Part shown: in pieces, positions 1 to 12,713 of the stretch
Position numbering within the stretch: position 1 is the first letter of the stretch
Layout of the letters: every line of letters begins with the position of its first letter
Assembly: GCF_003086295.3 (NCBI RefSeq)
Contig: NC_092048.1
Span: 93,042,626-93,106,625 of the forward strand
Origin: Arachis hypogaea
Taxonomy: Eukaryota; Streptophyta; Magnoliopsida; Fabales; Fabaceae
Direction of reading: 5' to 3'
DNA length: 64,000 nucleotides
Notes under the pieces: generated by a model
Database searches by the model: none
Seen by the model: the letters and a program-made list of their open reading frames with translations, nothing else
What the model was told of the DNA's origin: nothing
Position numbers and translations under genes: made by a program

Positions 1-171
1 AAATTGAAGTAACCAAGCCGGGCGAAGGAAAGCTCGCTGCTAATTGGCAATGACCCTTCAAGATAGCTGAAGTCTTAGGAAAAAGGCTACTACAAAGTGT
101 TCGACCTGCAAGGGACCGAGCTTCCTAGGTCATGGCACGCAGCAACATGAAGAGATATTATAGCTAGAAGC
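1..171 (+). pseudogene. C-terminal tail of a Ty3-gypsy pol (end of integrase), decayed
   Basis: Reading frame 3 gives a sequence with GEGKLAANW, then FKIAEVLGK, a YYKVFDLQGTELPRSWHA stretch after a one-base shift, and finally MKRYYS before a TAG. This matches the usual C-terminal end of Tat/Ogre-type integrases (GKLAPNWEGPY...YKL...LPRTWNA...LRRYY). It has an in-frame TGA where the family has Gly, an extra A in an A-run near position 83 and a compensating loss near 148. The rest of pol lies upstream of the window. The plus orientation sets the orientation of element D. Confidence 0.7.
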
Positions 172-934
172 GCACCTTACTTCATGGTGTACTCTTTTTT
201 CCGACTTCATGGTTTTTTTCCAAAGAGGGTTTTCCTGAAGGGGGTTTTAACGAGGCATCAAAACGAGGGCTAGGGGCATACCACCCTTAGTAGAAAAATC
301 ATTTTTGTAAATTATTTTTTATTAATGATAAAGTATTCTTAATTTCTATTATTTATTCTACAACGCACACCGACTTAAGCTAAAAAAAAATGCAAAAATC
401 CGTTGCCCGACCTAAATCGTCGGCAAGATAAAGCGACGAGGTACAAGTCAGCATAAAGAGGTTATACGCGTCGATCATAAAAGCCCGTGTTTTATGACTC
501 ATAAGTCGAACGATGTTTGGGCCCCAAAATCCATCACAAAAATAATCTAAGTCTTAAAATGGCCGACTTCCAAAAAGAAATCGGTCATCTGAGTATGGCA
601 ATGGAAAAATATTTCACTTAGAATTTCTAAGTTAAAAAAGCTAATCACTCTCAACATACAAAGAAGCTTCTTATAAAGCTTTATAACAGTTAAAGATAAC
701 AACCCAAACAGAAATATTTGTAAAAAAAGGTACTCAAAAAGTTGTTAAATCCTTAAAGGATTATCATCCACAAGAGTATGCAAAATATACAAAAACATAA
801 AAGTGTTCATAAAAAGACCCATAAGTCAGGCCTTGAAAGAGCAACTAAACAGGACCAATAAAAGGAAGTCGGCATAGTCTCCTCGGTCGGGACGACTTTA
901 GGATGAGAAGAGAAAGTCGGCATAGCCTCCGCGG
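172..934. other. Element D spacer, no gene seen
   Basis: AT-rich stretch between the pol tail and the end of the antisense accessory gene. Short ORFs only, none with recognisable content. I see no promoter or repeat worth naming. Confidence 0.5.
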
Positions 935-1320
935 TCAACGTTGAGAGGACTCCCGAATGGGCTCCCCCAAAGCCTTTAGCTCGGACATAAGAATGTCCCA
1001 TTCCCAAGGAGGAGGGACAATCTTCATGTCAATCATGACCATGTCAAGATTAAGAGGAGAAAGATCCACCTCGGGAGCAATAACCCGAAGTTGAGCCTTC
1101 AAGTTCTCAAACATCTCATCCGTTCCCTCAGCAGCCGACTCTTCCAATTTGGCATATTCTTCCTTAAGCTGCTTTACCTCCTCCTTCAAGTCCAAGTTTT
1201 CTCCAAAAACTTGGGAATAACTTTCTTCAGCTTTCTTCTGCAAACCCTCAGCCATAGCACAAGAAGCTGTAGATTGCTTCTACTTTCCCCGAGCTTTGTG
1301 AAGGTCGAATTCCAACCTAG
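935..1320 (-). pseudogene. Antisense accessory gene of element D, 3' half (split by element A)
   Basis: Minus-strand frame encoding a strongly charged coiled-coil segment (ATG at 1255; EEVKQLKEEYAKLEES and similar heptads), ending at TGA near 935. If element A and one copy of its ACCTC duplication are removed, the frame from 14156 upward continues directly into this segment: the heptad-rich stretch ending QKKERKGER is followed by LEFDLHKARGK, then one TAG, then this part. It is therefore the C-terminal part of one protein and not a separate gene. Function unknown; see the N-terminal half at 14156-15415. Confidence 0.68.
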
Positions 1321-1325
1321 ACCTC

Positions 1326-2762
1326 TGATAAACCACTATTTTATGGTTTATGTTGTGTTTATTTATGTGGTTTTATCATGATCTTTACCCACTTATTCAT
1401 TAAATAAGCATGCAATTATAATTCCTTCCTAAAGTTATTGCATGATTGAAAACTTGCTTCCTAGAGACTTTTAATTATGTATTTTATTTCTCTTTTATTC
1501 CATTCGATGCCGTGATCTGTGTGTTAAGTGTTGCAGGCTTTATAGGGCATGAATGAGTTGGAGATTAGAGAGGAAGCTTGCAAAAATGGAAGGAACATAA
1601 GGAATTAAGGAGATGACCAGCGAGAAGTGACGCGGACGCATGGATGACGCGACCGCGCGAAAGAAAGGAAATCGCAGTGACGCGGCCGCATGGATGACGC
1701 GACCGCGTGGCAAAGCAGAAAGCCGAATGACGCGGCTGCATGAATGACGCGACCGCGTGACATGTACGATCTGCATAATCTGCAGAATCGCTGGGGGCGA
1801 TTTCGGGCCTTATTTTGACTCAGTTTTCGGTCCAGAAAAGCAGACTAGAGCCAGAGAACATGCAGAAACCAACAACAATATTCATTCTGCATAGTTTTAG
1901 TTTTTAGATCTTGTTTTTCTCTCCTCTAGGTTTTCTCTCTACACATTCATAGTTTTAGGATTTGTTATGTTCATTGTTTTGCATTGGGATATTGAGAAGA
2001 GTTATTGCCTCATCAAGACTTCGACATTCTAGTTCGTTCTCTTTACTTGTCTCTTACTCTTTCATGTTCCTTAATTTACTTAATTTTACTATCGGATTAT
2101 TTTAGCATTTATTAATATAAGAATTACTTTTATTTTTAATTAATCTTTTGATCATTATGTATCATGTCTTTCTTTAATTCCCTTTCTTATGTTATGAATT
2201 CTTCGTTTACAATGAGCGAGTAGTTTCCTAACTTGATGGGGAGTTGATTGAAAGAAACCCTTGAAGTTGGGATGCTCAAGAGAAAGATTATAATTGGGTT
2301 TATTGTTGGATTGCTCTCTAGTCACTCACACCAATCCTCCCAAGAGCGAATTGGAACTTGTGGATAGAGATAGCATTCCAACTTGTTTAACTTTCCCTTA
2401 CCTAGTAAGGAACAACTAAACAGAATAATCCCCAATTATCAATTAGTCTTGAGAGTACTGCAACAAGAATAGGGCTTCCAACTAATCAACTCACAGTCAA
2501 GGCTTTTATTTAAATTTATATAAATTCTCTAATTTAATTTTCTGCCATTCAACTTAAACCTTTTTGAAAACATCTGATTAATAAAATAGCACACTTTTCT
2601 GTAACTCGTTGGGAGACGACTTGGGATTCATACTCCCAGTATTTTCATTTTAATTTCTGTGACACCCTTCTAAATTGATAAGCGGATTTCTGGTTGGTTG
2701 AGACTATACTTACAACGCATATTTTATAATCATTCTTAACTCGCCAATTTCCGCTCGCATCA
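1326..2762 (+). repeat. Element A 5' LTR
   Basis: Begins TGATAAACCAC and ends CTCGCATCA. It matches 12714-14150 over the full 1437 bp without an obvious indel. It contains a CG-rich palindromic block at about 1628-1763 (repeats of the kind GACGCGACCGCGTGAC), a feature also present between pol and ORF3 of the same element. The 5-bp duplication ACCTC lies just outside at 1321-1325. Confidence 0.95.
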
Positions 2763-2767
2763 ATTTT

Positions 2768-2784
2768 TGGCGCCGTTGCCGGGG
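2768..2784 (+). promoter_or_regulatory. Element A primer-binding site, tRNA-Asp
   Basis: TGGCGCCGTTGCCGGGG begins five bases after the LTR and is the complement of the 3' end of plant tRNA-Asp(GTC) including CCA. This primer choice is typical of Athila elements. It primes minus-strand DNA synthesis. Confidence 0.93.
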
Positions 2785-2877
2785 AGTTGCAATAGAGTGC
2801 TAAAGTTATTAATTAGAATTTATTTATTTGAATTTTATTTTATTTTGCTACTATGAGCTGCTTGTTTCTTTCGTTAG

Positions 2878-5800
2878 ATGACACGTTCGCTTCCTGATCC
2901 AAGCTTGCTAATATTCGATCCTGAGATTGAAAGAACTTTTTCACAAATAAGGTAAGCTCGGCGTCAGTTAGTCCTCTCTGAGGGCAGATCTGAAACGTTA
3001 TTTGAGAAAGAAACCAGCCCCCGTTCTACTGATTTGGTTGTTTCATGCGCAGGTAACATGGCAGCAGCCAGGAGAGTTACTATCCAGGAGGCTGGAGCCC
3101 CTGATTTTACAATGCAACCATTTCAAGCGCATCACCCAGCGGTAGCTACAGATTTTGAAATAAAGACCGCATTGCTCAATTTGATGCCCAAGTTTCATGG
3201 CTTACCTGCTCAAGAGCCTATCAAGCACCTGAGAGATTTTCAGGCAGCCTGTTCTACTGTCAAGCATGAGGGTGCAGATGAAACTTCAATTTTGCTAAAA
3301 GCTTTTCCGTTTTCTCTTGAGGGAAAGGCAAGAGAGTGGTACTACACTCAACCAGCAGCAATTGTATCCAACTGGGATACACTGAGAAGAGAATTCTTGG
3401 AAAAGTTATTTCCAGCTGAAGTTACTGATAAACTGAGGAAAGACATTTCCATGATTGTTCAGGATGACTCCGAGACGCTTTATGAATATTGGGAGTGCTT
3501 CAATAATCTTCTGGAAGCTTGCTCCCACCATATGATTGACAAGATAGTGTTACTCGGTTATGTCACACAGGGAATGAGGCCCCAAGATAAGACCACATTG
3601 AAAAGTGCTAGCAATGGGTCTATGAAAAAGTACAAGACCACTGATGAGGCATGGCAATTGATCAGCGATTTAGCTGAATCTACTAGGAATCACAGGCAGA
3701 AACAAGGCCGTGCAAAAGCCGTGGCAGAAGTATCCTCTAGCAGAGAGACTACTGCTTTAACTCAGAGTATTTGTGAAATGACCAACTTCCTGAAGCAAAT
3801 GCAATTGAATCAACAACAAGTTCAGCAAGCTCATCCTTCTCCAGCACAGCAAAACCAACAGTTAGTCCCACAGAGAGTTTGTGGAATCTGCACTGATTAT
3901 AGCCATTATACTGATGAATGTCCGCAGCTCCAACAGGAGGACAACACCGTGGCAGCCACACATAACTTCTATGACCGCCCCAACCAAGGGTACAATCAAG
4001 GTGGCAACTACAGCCATGGATGGCAAGACAATTCTAACAAAAATTGGAGGGACAACAACAACAATAGAGGAGGCAGAGATAATCAGGGAAATCAGAGGTG
4101 GAATAACAACAACAATAGGCAGCAGAATCAGAATCAGCCTTACAGAGCACCTCACCTAAGGCAGTCCCAAGGACCACAGAATACCCAACAGCAGGCCTCT
4201 CAATTTACCCATCCTTCTGCATCTGCCAATGATGACTTACTACAATCTATTGATCGGAGACAGCAGACCATGGAAAATAACATTAATGCCACTCTAAATG
4301 GTCTGAACGCTACTTTGCAGGCTCTTGTCTCCCAGATAGGATCAATGAATAACTCCAATAATCAACCTTTGAGCTCCAGTGGGATTCCCTCTCAACCATT
4401 ACCCAATCCCAAGGGTGGTATTAATGCCATCACCCTGAGGTCCGGAACCACACTGCAAGAGAGAAACCAGGAGGAGACAAACCCACCAGAACACGCCTCA
4501 GCTGAAGAGGTAGTGGAAATAGAAGATGTTGAAGAAGAAGAGGACATACAGGACATGGCTGAAGAAGAAGAAGTGCAACCACGAGAGGAAGCACTAAAAG
4601 GCGCAGACACTGCAGAAAACGCCACTCCTATTCCATTTCCACAACTTGCAAGGAAGCCCAGGAAGCAGTTGGAAGCTGATCCAAAAATGGTAGAGATATT
4701 CAAAAAGGTTGAGGTAACTGTTCCTCTATTTGATGTTATTCAACAGGTACCTAAGTATGCTAAGTTTCTAAAAGATTTATGTATACATAAAGACAAAATT
4801 AATGAATTAGAAACTATTCCTTTAGGAAGTTCCATATCTGCTTTAATGGGAGGTTTACTTGAAAAGTGTAGTGACCCAGGTCCTTGTATAGTTAATTGTA
4901 CTATTGGTGGTGTGATAATTTCTGAATGCATGTGTGATTTAGGAGCATGTGTAAGTATAATGCCTTTGTCTATATATGATGTTTTGAGGCTCCCTCCCTT
5001 AAAAAGGTCGGCAGCTCGTTTTGTGTTAGCAGATAAAAGCATTATTACAGTGGTTGGAGTTGCTGAAGATGTACTAGTAGGCATTAAGGGACTCACGTTC
5101 TCCACTGATTTTTATATCCTGGAAATGCCCCAAAATGACTCAGACAAGCCATCATCAATCCTACTCGGAAGACCATTCCTGAAGACCTCAAAGTTTAAAT
5201 TAGATGCTTTTTCAGGAACATACTCTTTTGAAATAGATGGCCGAGTAGTGATCTTCAATATGAATGGAGTTATGAAGAATCCTCCAGAGGATCACTCTAT
5301 CCTCAAGTGTGACATTATAGATGAAACCGTGGCTGAAGTTCACCAGGAGGAATTTGAAGAGAAACACACAGGACAAGGTCCAAGTGTGGGGACATTCTCA
5401 GAGGACAATGACAGTGCCTTACCACTGTTACCAGCTCCAGACAACCCAGAGCCTAAACATTGTTAGAAGTTAGAATTAAAACCCCTTCCTCCACACCTCA
5501 AATATGCTTACCTTGAAGACGGGTAGAAGTTTTCGGTTATAATTGCAAGGGAACTCACTTTTCAACAGGAAGAGCAACTACTAGGTGTGCTGAGGAGGCA
5601 CAAGAAGGCAATTGGTTGGAGTTTGGCAAACATAGTAGGCATCAACCCTCAAGTTTGTGAGCATAGGATATTTTTAGAAGAGGGAGCAAGACCTGTCCGT
5701 CAACCCCAGAGAAGACTGAACCCCACTATCCTAGAGGTTGTCAAAAAGGAAGTGACCAGACTACTAGAGGCAGATATCATCTATCCCATCTCAGATAGTG

Positions 5801-8382
5801 AATGGGTAAGCCTAGTACAAGTGGTGCCAAAGAAGTCTGGAGTCACTGTAGTGAAGAATGAGCATGGAGAGCTCCTGACAACCAGAGTTCAGAACGCCTG
5901 GAGGGTCTGCATTGATTACAGACGCTTCAACCAAGCAACCCGTAAGGATCACTATCCTCTTCCATTCATTGATCAAATGCTGGATCGCCTGTCAGGTAAA
6001 TCACATTATTGTTTTCTAGATGGTTACACAGGTTATTTCCAGATTCATATAGCTCTTGAGGATCAGGAAAAGACCACTTTTACATGTCCTTTTGGGACTT
6101 ATGCTTATAAGAGAATGCCCTTTGGCTTGTGCAATGCACCAGCTACTTTCCAGAGGTGCATGATGAGTCTTTTCTCTGATCTTATTGAGGACTGTATGGA
6201 AGTTTTTATGGATGATTTTAGTGTTTATCGCGATTCTTTTAGCCTTTGCTTAGATGGATTATCTAGAGTATTAGATAGATGTGTCAGTACAAACCTGGTA
6301 TTAAATTTTGAAAAATGCCATTTTATGGTTAAACAAGGGATTGTAGTAGGACATGTTGTGTCTAATACTAGCATTTCTGTAGATCCAGCAAAGGTGGATG
6401 TTATTTCTAGTTTACCTTACCCTTCTTCTGTGAGGGAGGTCCATTCTTTACTTGGCCATGCAGGTTTTTACAGGAGATTCATTAAGGACTTCAGTAAGGT
6501 AGCACTTCCCTTATCCAGACTACTGCAGAAAGATATTGAGTTCGAGTTCAGTGAAAATTGCAAACAAGCGTTTGATAAGCTGAAAACAGCACTGACTTAA
6601 GCTCCAATTGTAAGAGGACTAGACTGGAGCCAACCATTTGAAATAATGTGTGATGCTTCCAACCATGCAGTAGGAGCAGCACTGACTCAGTGTGAAGGTA
6701 AGGATTCTTTTGTTATTACTTACGCATCTAAAACTCTAGATGCCTCTAAGTCGAATTACACCACTACTGAGAAAGAGCTTCTTGCTATTGTTTTTGCTCT
6801 GGATAAATTCCGAGCCTATTTACTTGGAACTAAAGTAGTAGTGTATTCAGACCACACAGCTCTAAAGTATTTATTATCTAAAAAGGAGTCCAAACCAAGG
6901 CTTATACGTTGGATACTGCTATTACAAGAATTTGATTTAGAAATTAAGGACAGGAGTGGTAACCAGAATTTAGTGGCAGACCACTTGAGTCGCCTTGAGC
7001 ACATTACAGATGACTCCACTCCTATAGCTGATAATTTCCCATTTGATAACCTGCAAGCAGTATCTGAGATAGTCCCTTGGTATGCACCTGTAGCTAATTA
7101 TCTAGTTAGCTGCACTTTTCCTCCGAACTTTTCTAAGCATCAAAGAGACAAGCTGAAAAACGAGTCTAAATGTTATATATGGGATGACCCATATTTATGG
7201 AGATGTGTCGCTGACCAGGTAATTAGACGGTGTGTGCCTCAATCAGAATTCCAGTCCATCTTAGAGGCCTGTCACTCATCTGAGAGTGGAGGACATTTTG
7301 GCCCTCAAAGAACTGCTAGGAAAATCTTAGACTGTGGATTCTGGTGGCCTACTCTTTTTAAGGACGCTGCTGAATTTTGTAAATCTTGTTTTCCATGCCA
7401 GAAATTTGGTAATATATCCAGGAGGGATGAGATGCCTCAACAAATTATGCTTTTCTGTGAAATTTTTGATGTTTGGGGCATTGACTTCATGGGTCCATTT
7501 CCAAATTCTAATGGTTATTTCTATATATTGTTAGCTGTGGATTACGTTTCCAAATGGGTAGAAGCAATTCCTACCCGCAATGATGATGCTAACACTGTTG
7601 TTTCCTTTGTGAGAAACCATATTATTTGTCGCTTTGGATCACTACGAGCAATCGTGAGCGATCAAGGCACCCATTTTTGTAACAGGAGACTAACAGGACT
7701 AATGAAGAAGCATGGGATAATTCATAAAGTTGCAACAGCCTACCATCCTCAGACTAATGAGCAAGCCGAGGTGTCAAATAGAGAGATAAAGCGTATCTTA
7801 CAGAAGATAGTCAAACCTCATAGAAGAGACTGGAGCACCAGGCTACAAGATGCATTCTGGGCATACAGAACAGCATACAAAACACCCATTGGGATGAGTC
7901 CTTTCCGCTTAGTTTATGGAAAAGCTTGTCATCTCTCTGTTGAAATAGAGCATAAAGCCTTTTGGGCAGTAAAGAAATGCAACATGGGAATTGGAAAAGC
8001 CGGAGCTGAAAGGAAGTTGCAACTGCAGGAATTGGAAAGCCTTCAGCTAGAAGCTTATGAGAACTCAAGACTATACAAGGAGAAGATGAAGGCTGTACAT
8101 GATCAGCACATCAAGAGGAAAGAGTTCCAACCTGGGGACTTAGTCCTCTTCTATAAATCTCGACTAAGGCTCATGCCAGGAAAGTTGAGATCAAGATGGG
8201 AAGGTCCATACAGAGTAGAGAAGGCCGAACCGTACGGAGTTTATCACCTAATCCATCCTTCAAGCTCTGAACCTATCAAAGTTAATGGACATCGTTTAAA
8301 GCTGTACCATGGCGAGAAGCTGAAGAAGAACAAGGAGCTCGAGATCTTCCTCTTAGAAGATCCCCACATAGCTGAAGACTGA
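2878..8382 (+). pseudogene. Element A gag-pol polyprotein (Gag, PR, RT, RNase H, INT), four stop codons
   Basis: One frame of 1835 codons from ATG 2878 to TGA 8380. Gag capsid region (AREWYYTQP) is followed by a CCHC zinc knuckle (C335, C338, H343, C348), then a protease with active-site DLGA (D687) and LLGRPF, reverse transcriptase with catalytic FMDDF (D1112, D1113), RNase H starting [11 protein letters not shown], and integrase with an HHCC finger and D1536, D1595, E1631, an exact D,D(35)E spacing. In-frame stops at 2953 (TAA), 5464 (TAG), 5524 (TAG) and 6598 (TAA) break it; comparison with element C shows Arg, Gln, Gln and Gln codons there. There are no frameshifts, so decay is recent. 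The start was chosen because C has its ATG at the same place. Confidence 0.93.
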
Positions 8383-8392
8383 GCTAGTGGAG

Positions 8393-8443
8393 CGTCCAAC
8401 TTACGGACGTTAAAGCAAAGTGCTAGGTGGGAGACAACCCACC
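8393..8443 (+). promoter_or_regulatory. Two-hairpin element after the pol stop codon (A)
   Basis: Ten bases after the TGA. Hairpin 1 pairs CGTCC (8393-8397) with GGACG (8405-8409). A linker containing TTAAAGCAAAGTGC follows. Hairpin 2 pairs GGTGGG (8426-8431) with CCCACC (8438-8443) around loop AGACAA. The same order follows the main ORF of elements B, C and H, with different stem bases in H. Function unknown; a role in packaging, RNA stability or translation is possible. Confidence 0.7.
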
Positions 8444-8558
8444 ATGGTATGATCGTTCCTTTCCTTATTTTTAATTTTCTTATTCAATAACTCTTCTCTT
8501 CATTAGTACATTTTGTGCATCTGCATTCACATATTTTTAATTAAAAAAAAAATCATCA

Positions 8559-9101
8559 CGCGACGCGACCGCCTCATTGACGCGTCTGCATCGCAAGGAG
8601 ATGGGAGACAATAATAATATGAACAGAGAGTTACGCAGGAGCAGGGCTGGAGGCGTGCCAATGGCACAAATCATCCCACGTGACCACGTCGCCGACGCGA
8701 CTGCATCATAGAGGAATAATGGCCTCCCATGCGATCACGTGCCCCACGCGGCCGCGTGACCTGGATTTCGACGTAACAAGGGTGCACAGCCGAAAGTTGT
8801 GCTAGAGTGGTGCTGGACTGGCGCTAGACGCGCAATCCCTCTCACGCGATCGCGTGCCCCATGCGACCACGTCGTATCCCAAGAATTGACCATTCACGCG
8901 ATCGCATGCCCCATGCGATCGCGTCACCCAAAATTTGGCACTATTATGATTTGAACAGAGAGTTGTGCGAGTGCGATGCTACCCTCGTGCCATTAGCCTA
9001 AAACGGTCACGCGACCGCGTGACCGACTCGATTGCGTCATTGAGTTTAAGCGCAAGGCGCGCGACCGCGTGCCCCACGCGACCGCGTCGCTTGCGCCGCA
9101 C
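8559..9101. repeat. CG-rich palindromic array between pol and ORF3 (A)
   Basis: Dispersed copies of near-palindromic units of the type CACGCGACCGCGTGAC, CATGCGATCGCGTC and CACGCGGCCGCGTG separated by unrelated 20-60 base spacers. The same unit type sits in the LTRs of this element. Short ORFs through it vary between copies and are not credible genes. CpG density is high compared with the AT-rich surroundings. Confidence 0.8.
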
Positions 9102-9886
9102 AGTTTTCCTAATTTGCCAATTATCATATCTTTTTCTCCCCAAATGCTATTTTTTTCTCTTTTCCCTCCTTATTTCTTCTCCCTCCCTTCCTCCCTTCTT
9201 CCTTCTTTCTCACTTTTTACTCTCTCTCACCCCCATTAACAAGGTTTTTCTTTCTCCTTCCCTCCTTACTTTTCTATTATTCTTCTTATTTTTATATGTT
9301 ATCTTCTTTTCTTTTCTTTTATCTTCATTGTTCATATTTTCTTTTCCTTTTTTTCTCCTTTTTACTTGGTGTTATCAATTTTTTTGAGTCACTATTTATT
9401 ATTATATGCTTGTGGAGTGTTGTAAATTTGTTTGACAATTATATATTGCTTTTTAAGGGATTACTTGCATGTTCAAATTCTTATTTTCAAGAACTTTTTC
9501 TACATGCATGCTATGTGTTTGTGAAAAAGCCCATATGGCATTATGAACTTCTCTACATTTTTCTACTCTAATATTCAATGCTTGCTTTTCACAAATTCCC
9601 TTTACCATTTTATTCATTGAATTTAATTGTCAATACAAACGTGATGGTTTGTTACGAGTGATGCTTGATCTATGCTACTCATGCCCTTTGCCGGCATGCC
9701 AATAAACACCTTGCATTCACTTGTCATCATATGCACTAGTTATTTTCCATTATTGAGTTTTCACATGTACTCATGAGCGTGTGTTAATATCATTTACCTT
9801 TTTATGTGCATTTATAACCATCCTTTATGTTCTCTTCCTTGCTCTATCCCTTTAAATTTAATCTACTTTCTCTTCCCTTTTTCAGG
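9102..9886 (+). promoter_or_regulatory. Pyrimidine/T-rich stretch ending in a splice-acceptor-like site before ORF3 (A)
   Basis: 9115-9390 is almost all C and T, followed by AT-rich DNA. The last bases before ORF3 are a pyrimidine run and CAG (ending 9885), then G and the ATG at 9887. Elements B and C have the same arrangement at their ORF3 starts. This fits expression of ORF3 from a spliced RNA, as known for env-like ORFs of some plant gypsy elements, but I could not identify a conserved donor. Confidence 0.5.
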
Positions 9887-11140
9887 ATGGCCACCAAGAA
9901 AGGAAAAGAGAAAGCTACTCCCAAACAACCAGCAAGGAGAGAAACGAAGAGAGAATTAGTGGCAAAGCCCTCTTCAACTGCGGTTAAGCCCTCAACAAAG
10001 AAAATTAAGAGGATCATAAAGGTTGATGATAAAGAAAGAGCCTTCCCAGCAAAGGACACTGTGCGATTCCCTAATCGCTACTGTGAGCAGATGTTCCCCA
10101 TCCTGGCTGAAAGGAGTTACAACAACGAATACCTTCTTCTCCTCCCGCCCAATATTGTTACCTTTGTTGAGCCGCAAATTGCCCGAAGACAATGGGGTTT
10201 CCTACAGAGACAGCCAAGGCAGGTCAATCTTTCTTGGGTAGTCGAGTTCTACTCCAACTTCCACCTACCGACCCTGCAGTCTGTCTACGTCCGTCAGAAG
10301 CAAGTCCCTATTACAGAAGAAGCCATTCAAAAAGTTCTAAGTCTTCCCCCTATTCCAGAAGGATTGGATGCTTTTCAAGAAGCCCCACTCAAGCGTCAGA
10401 TGTACCAATTTGACTGGGACGCCGTTCTCAGAGTTATCGCACTACCTGGCAGCCGATGGATCTACGGATACCATCGTACCCGCCCTAAGGGAATATCGGC
10501 TTTAGCACTTACCTTGGAGGCTCGCGTATGGGCACATATCATGTCCCATTACGTCTTTCTGAGCACTCACGAGTCCTCCTTCACTGCGGACATGGCCGTT
10601 CTATTATGGTGCATCTTTACAGACCAACCTCTGAATCTACCAAGACATATTCGAAATACAATGAGACACGTACAAATCGCTGACAACTTACCTTTTCCAG
10701 CTCTGGTCTCAGATCTTGTCTCAGCAGCCGGAGTCTCCTACAGAGTTGGGGACACCAAAGCCATGCTTCCAAGGGATGATCAGTTTGTCCCCAACGGGAA
10801 ATATCTTAGACTTCCAGCAGCCACTATCAGCCAGCCTACTGAACCAGTTGAAGATATTCCTTCTTCAACACCACAAGCACCCACTACTGATCAGCTGCTC
10901 CATCAGATACTTGAAAAGTTGGATCGGCAAGAACACAAAGCTAAGATGAGAGAGCGCCGTAACAAGCGCCGATTCACATACCTCAAGGAGCTGATCATGG
11001 GAAAATTCAAGGACTCAGACACCCCAGAATCCACTTCTTTTACCAGCACAGGGAGCCATGATGGTCCCGACTGTGGAGATACTGCTACCAGCCCACTTTT
11101 GTTCTTGACAGATGGCACCGAGGATGGTGCAAAGCCTTAA
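9887..11140 (+). CDS. Element A ORF3, putative plant transposon protein, intact (417 aa)
   Basis: Open frame of 417 residues in the position of the env-like gene of Athila elements. The N-terminus is strongly basic (KKGKEKATPK, KKIKRIIK), which suggests nuclear or nucleic-acid targeting. The centre (about residues 50-300) resembles the domain often labelled putative plant transposon protein, with VNLSWVVEFYSNF and MYQFDWDAVLRV. A basic coiled-coil stretch (LLHQILEKLDR, RERRNKRRFTYLKEL) comes near the C-terminus, then an acidic tail. I see no signal peptide or transmembrane segment, so it is not an obvious envelope protein. ATG 9887 was preferred to the upstream 9827 because elements B and C start at the equivalent codon. 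It is the only long intact frame of element A. Its TAA lies inside the internal polypurine-like motif. Role unknown. Confidence 0.85.
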   Translation: MATKKGKEKATPKQPARRETKRELVAKPSSTAVKPSTKKIKRIIKVDDKERAFPAKDTVRFPNRYCEQMFPILAERSYNNEYLLLLPPNIVTFVEPQIARRQWGFLQRQPRQVNLSWVVEFYSNFHLPTLQSVYVRQKQVPITEEAIQKVLSLPPIPEGLDAFQEAPLKRQMYQFDWDAVLRVIALPGSRWIYGYHRTRPKGISALALTLEARVWAHIMSHYVFLSTHESSFTADMAVLLWCIFTDQPLNLPRHIRNTMRHVQIADNLPFPALVSDLVSAAGVSYRVGDTKAMLPRDDQFVPNGKYLRLPAATISQPTEPVEDIPSSTPQAPTTDQLLHQILEKLDRQEHKAKMRERRNKRRFTYLKELIMGKFKDSDTPESTSFTSTGSHDGPDCGDTATSPLLFLTDGTEDGAKP

Positions 11141-11152
11141 GTGTGGGGAGGT
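11114..11152 (+). promoter_or_regulatory. Internal RGGR hairpin plus polypurine-like tract (A)
   Basis: Hairpin GGCACCG / AGGA / TGGTGC (11114-11131; six pairs, one G-U) followed by TTAAGTGTGGGGAGGT (11137-11152), a near copy of the terminal polypurine tract 1.56 kb downstream. The hairpin lies in the last codons of ORF3 and the stop codon is inside the tract. It could be a second plus-strand primer site. Confidence 0.65.
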
Positions 11153-12674
<1,522 letters not shown>

Positions 12675-12713
12675 TAAGCATGAGGACATGCTAATGTTTA
12701 AGTGTGGGAAAGT
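12675..12713 (+). promoter_or_regulatory. Terminal RGGR hairpin and polypurine tract (A)
   Basis: Hairpin AGCATG (12677-12682), loop AGGA, CATGCT (12687-12692), then TTAAGTGTGGGAAAGT (12698-12713) directly abutting the 3' LTR. The tract would prime plus-strand DNA. Two bases differ from the GGGGAGG form of B and C. Confidence 0.8.

Noticed and set aside
1540..1776. LTR ORFs with SRHSCGRVI-like repeated peptides (also near 12921, 19311, 22457, 27691, 55382, 58681)
   Set aside because: They are read through the CG-rich palindromic units of the LTRs and arrays; frames are not conserved between LTR copies.
2768..2784. Possible tRNA gene remnants at the tRNA-Asp-like sequences
   Set aside because: Only the 17 bases complementary to the tRNA 3' end are present, in the primer-binding position; no cloverleaf.
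2950..3060. Donor-like AGGTAAGC (2951) and CAGGTAAC (3052) as the donor for ORF3 splicing in A
   Set aside because: Both are absent from element C (CGAGCTCG and CAGATAAC there), so they look like private mutations of A.
3749..4155. ORFs in other frames inside gag-pol of A and C
   Set aside because: Shadows of the real frame with no independent support.
9296..9571. Hydrophobic ORFs that look like membrane proteins (also 8965-9387, 36899-37337)
   Set aside because: They are a by-product of pyrimidine-rich DNA, which encodes Leu, Phe and Ser runs. Not an envelope gene.
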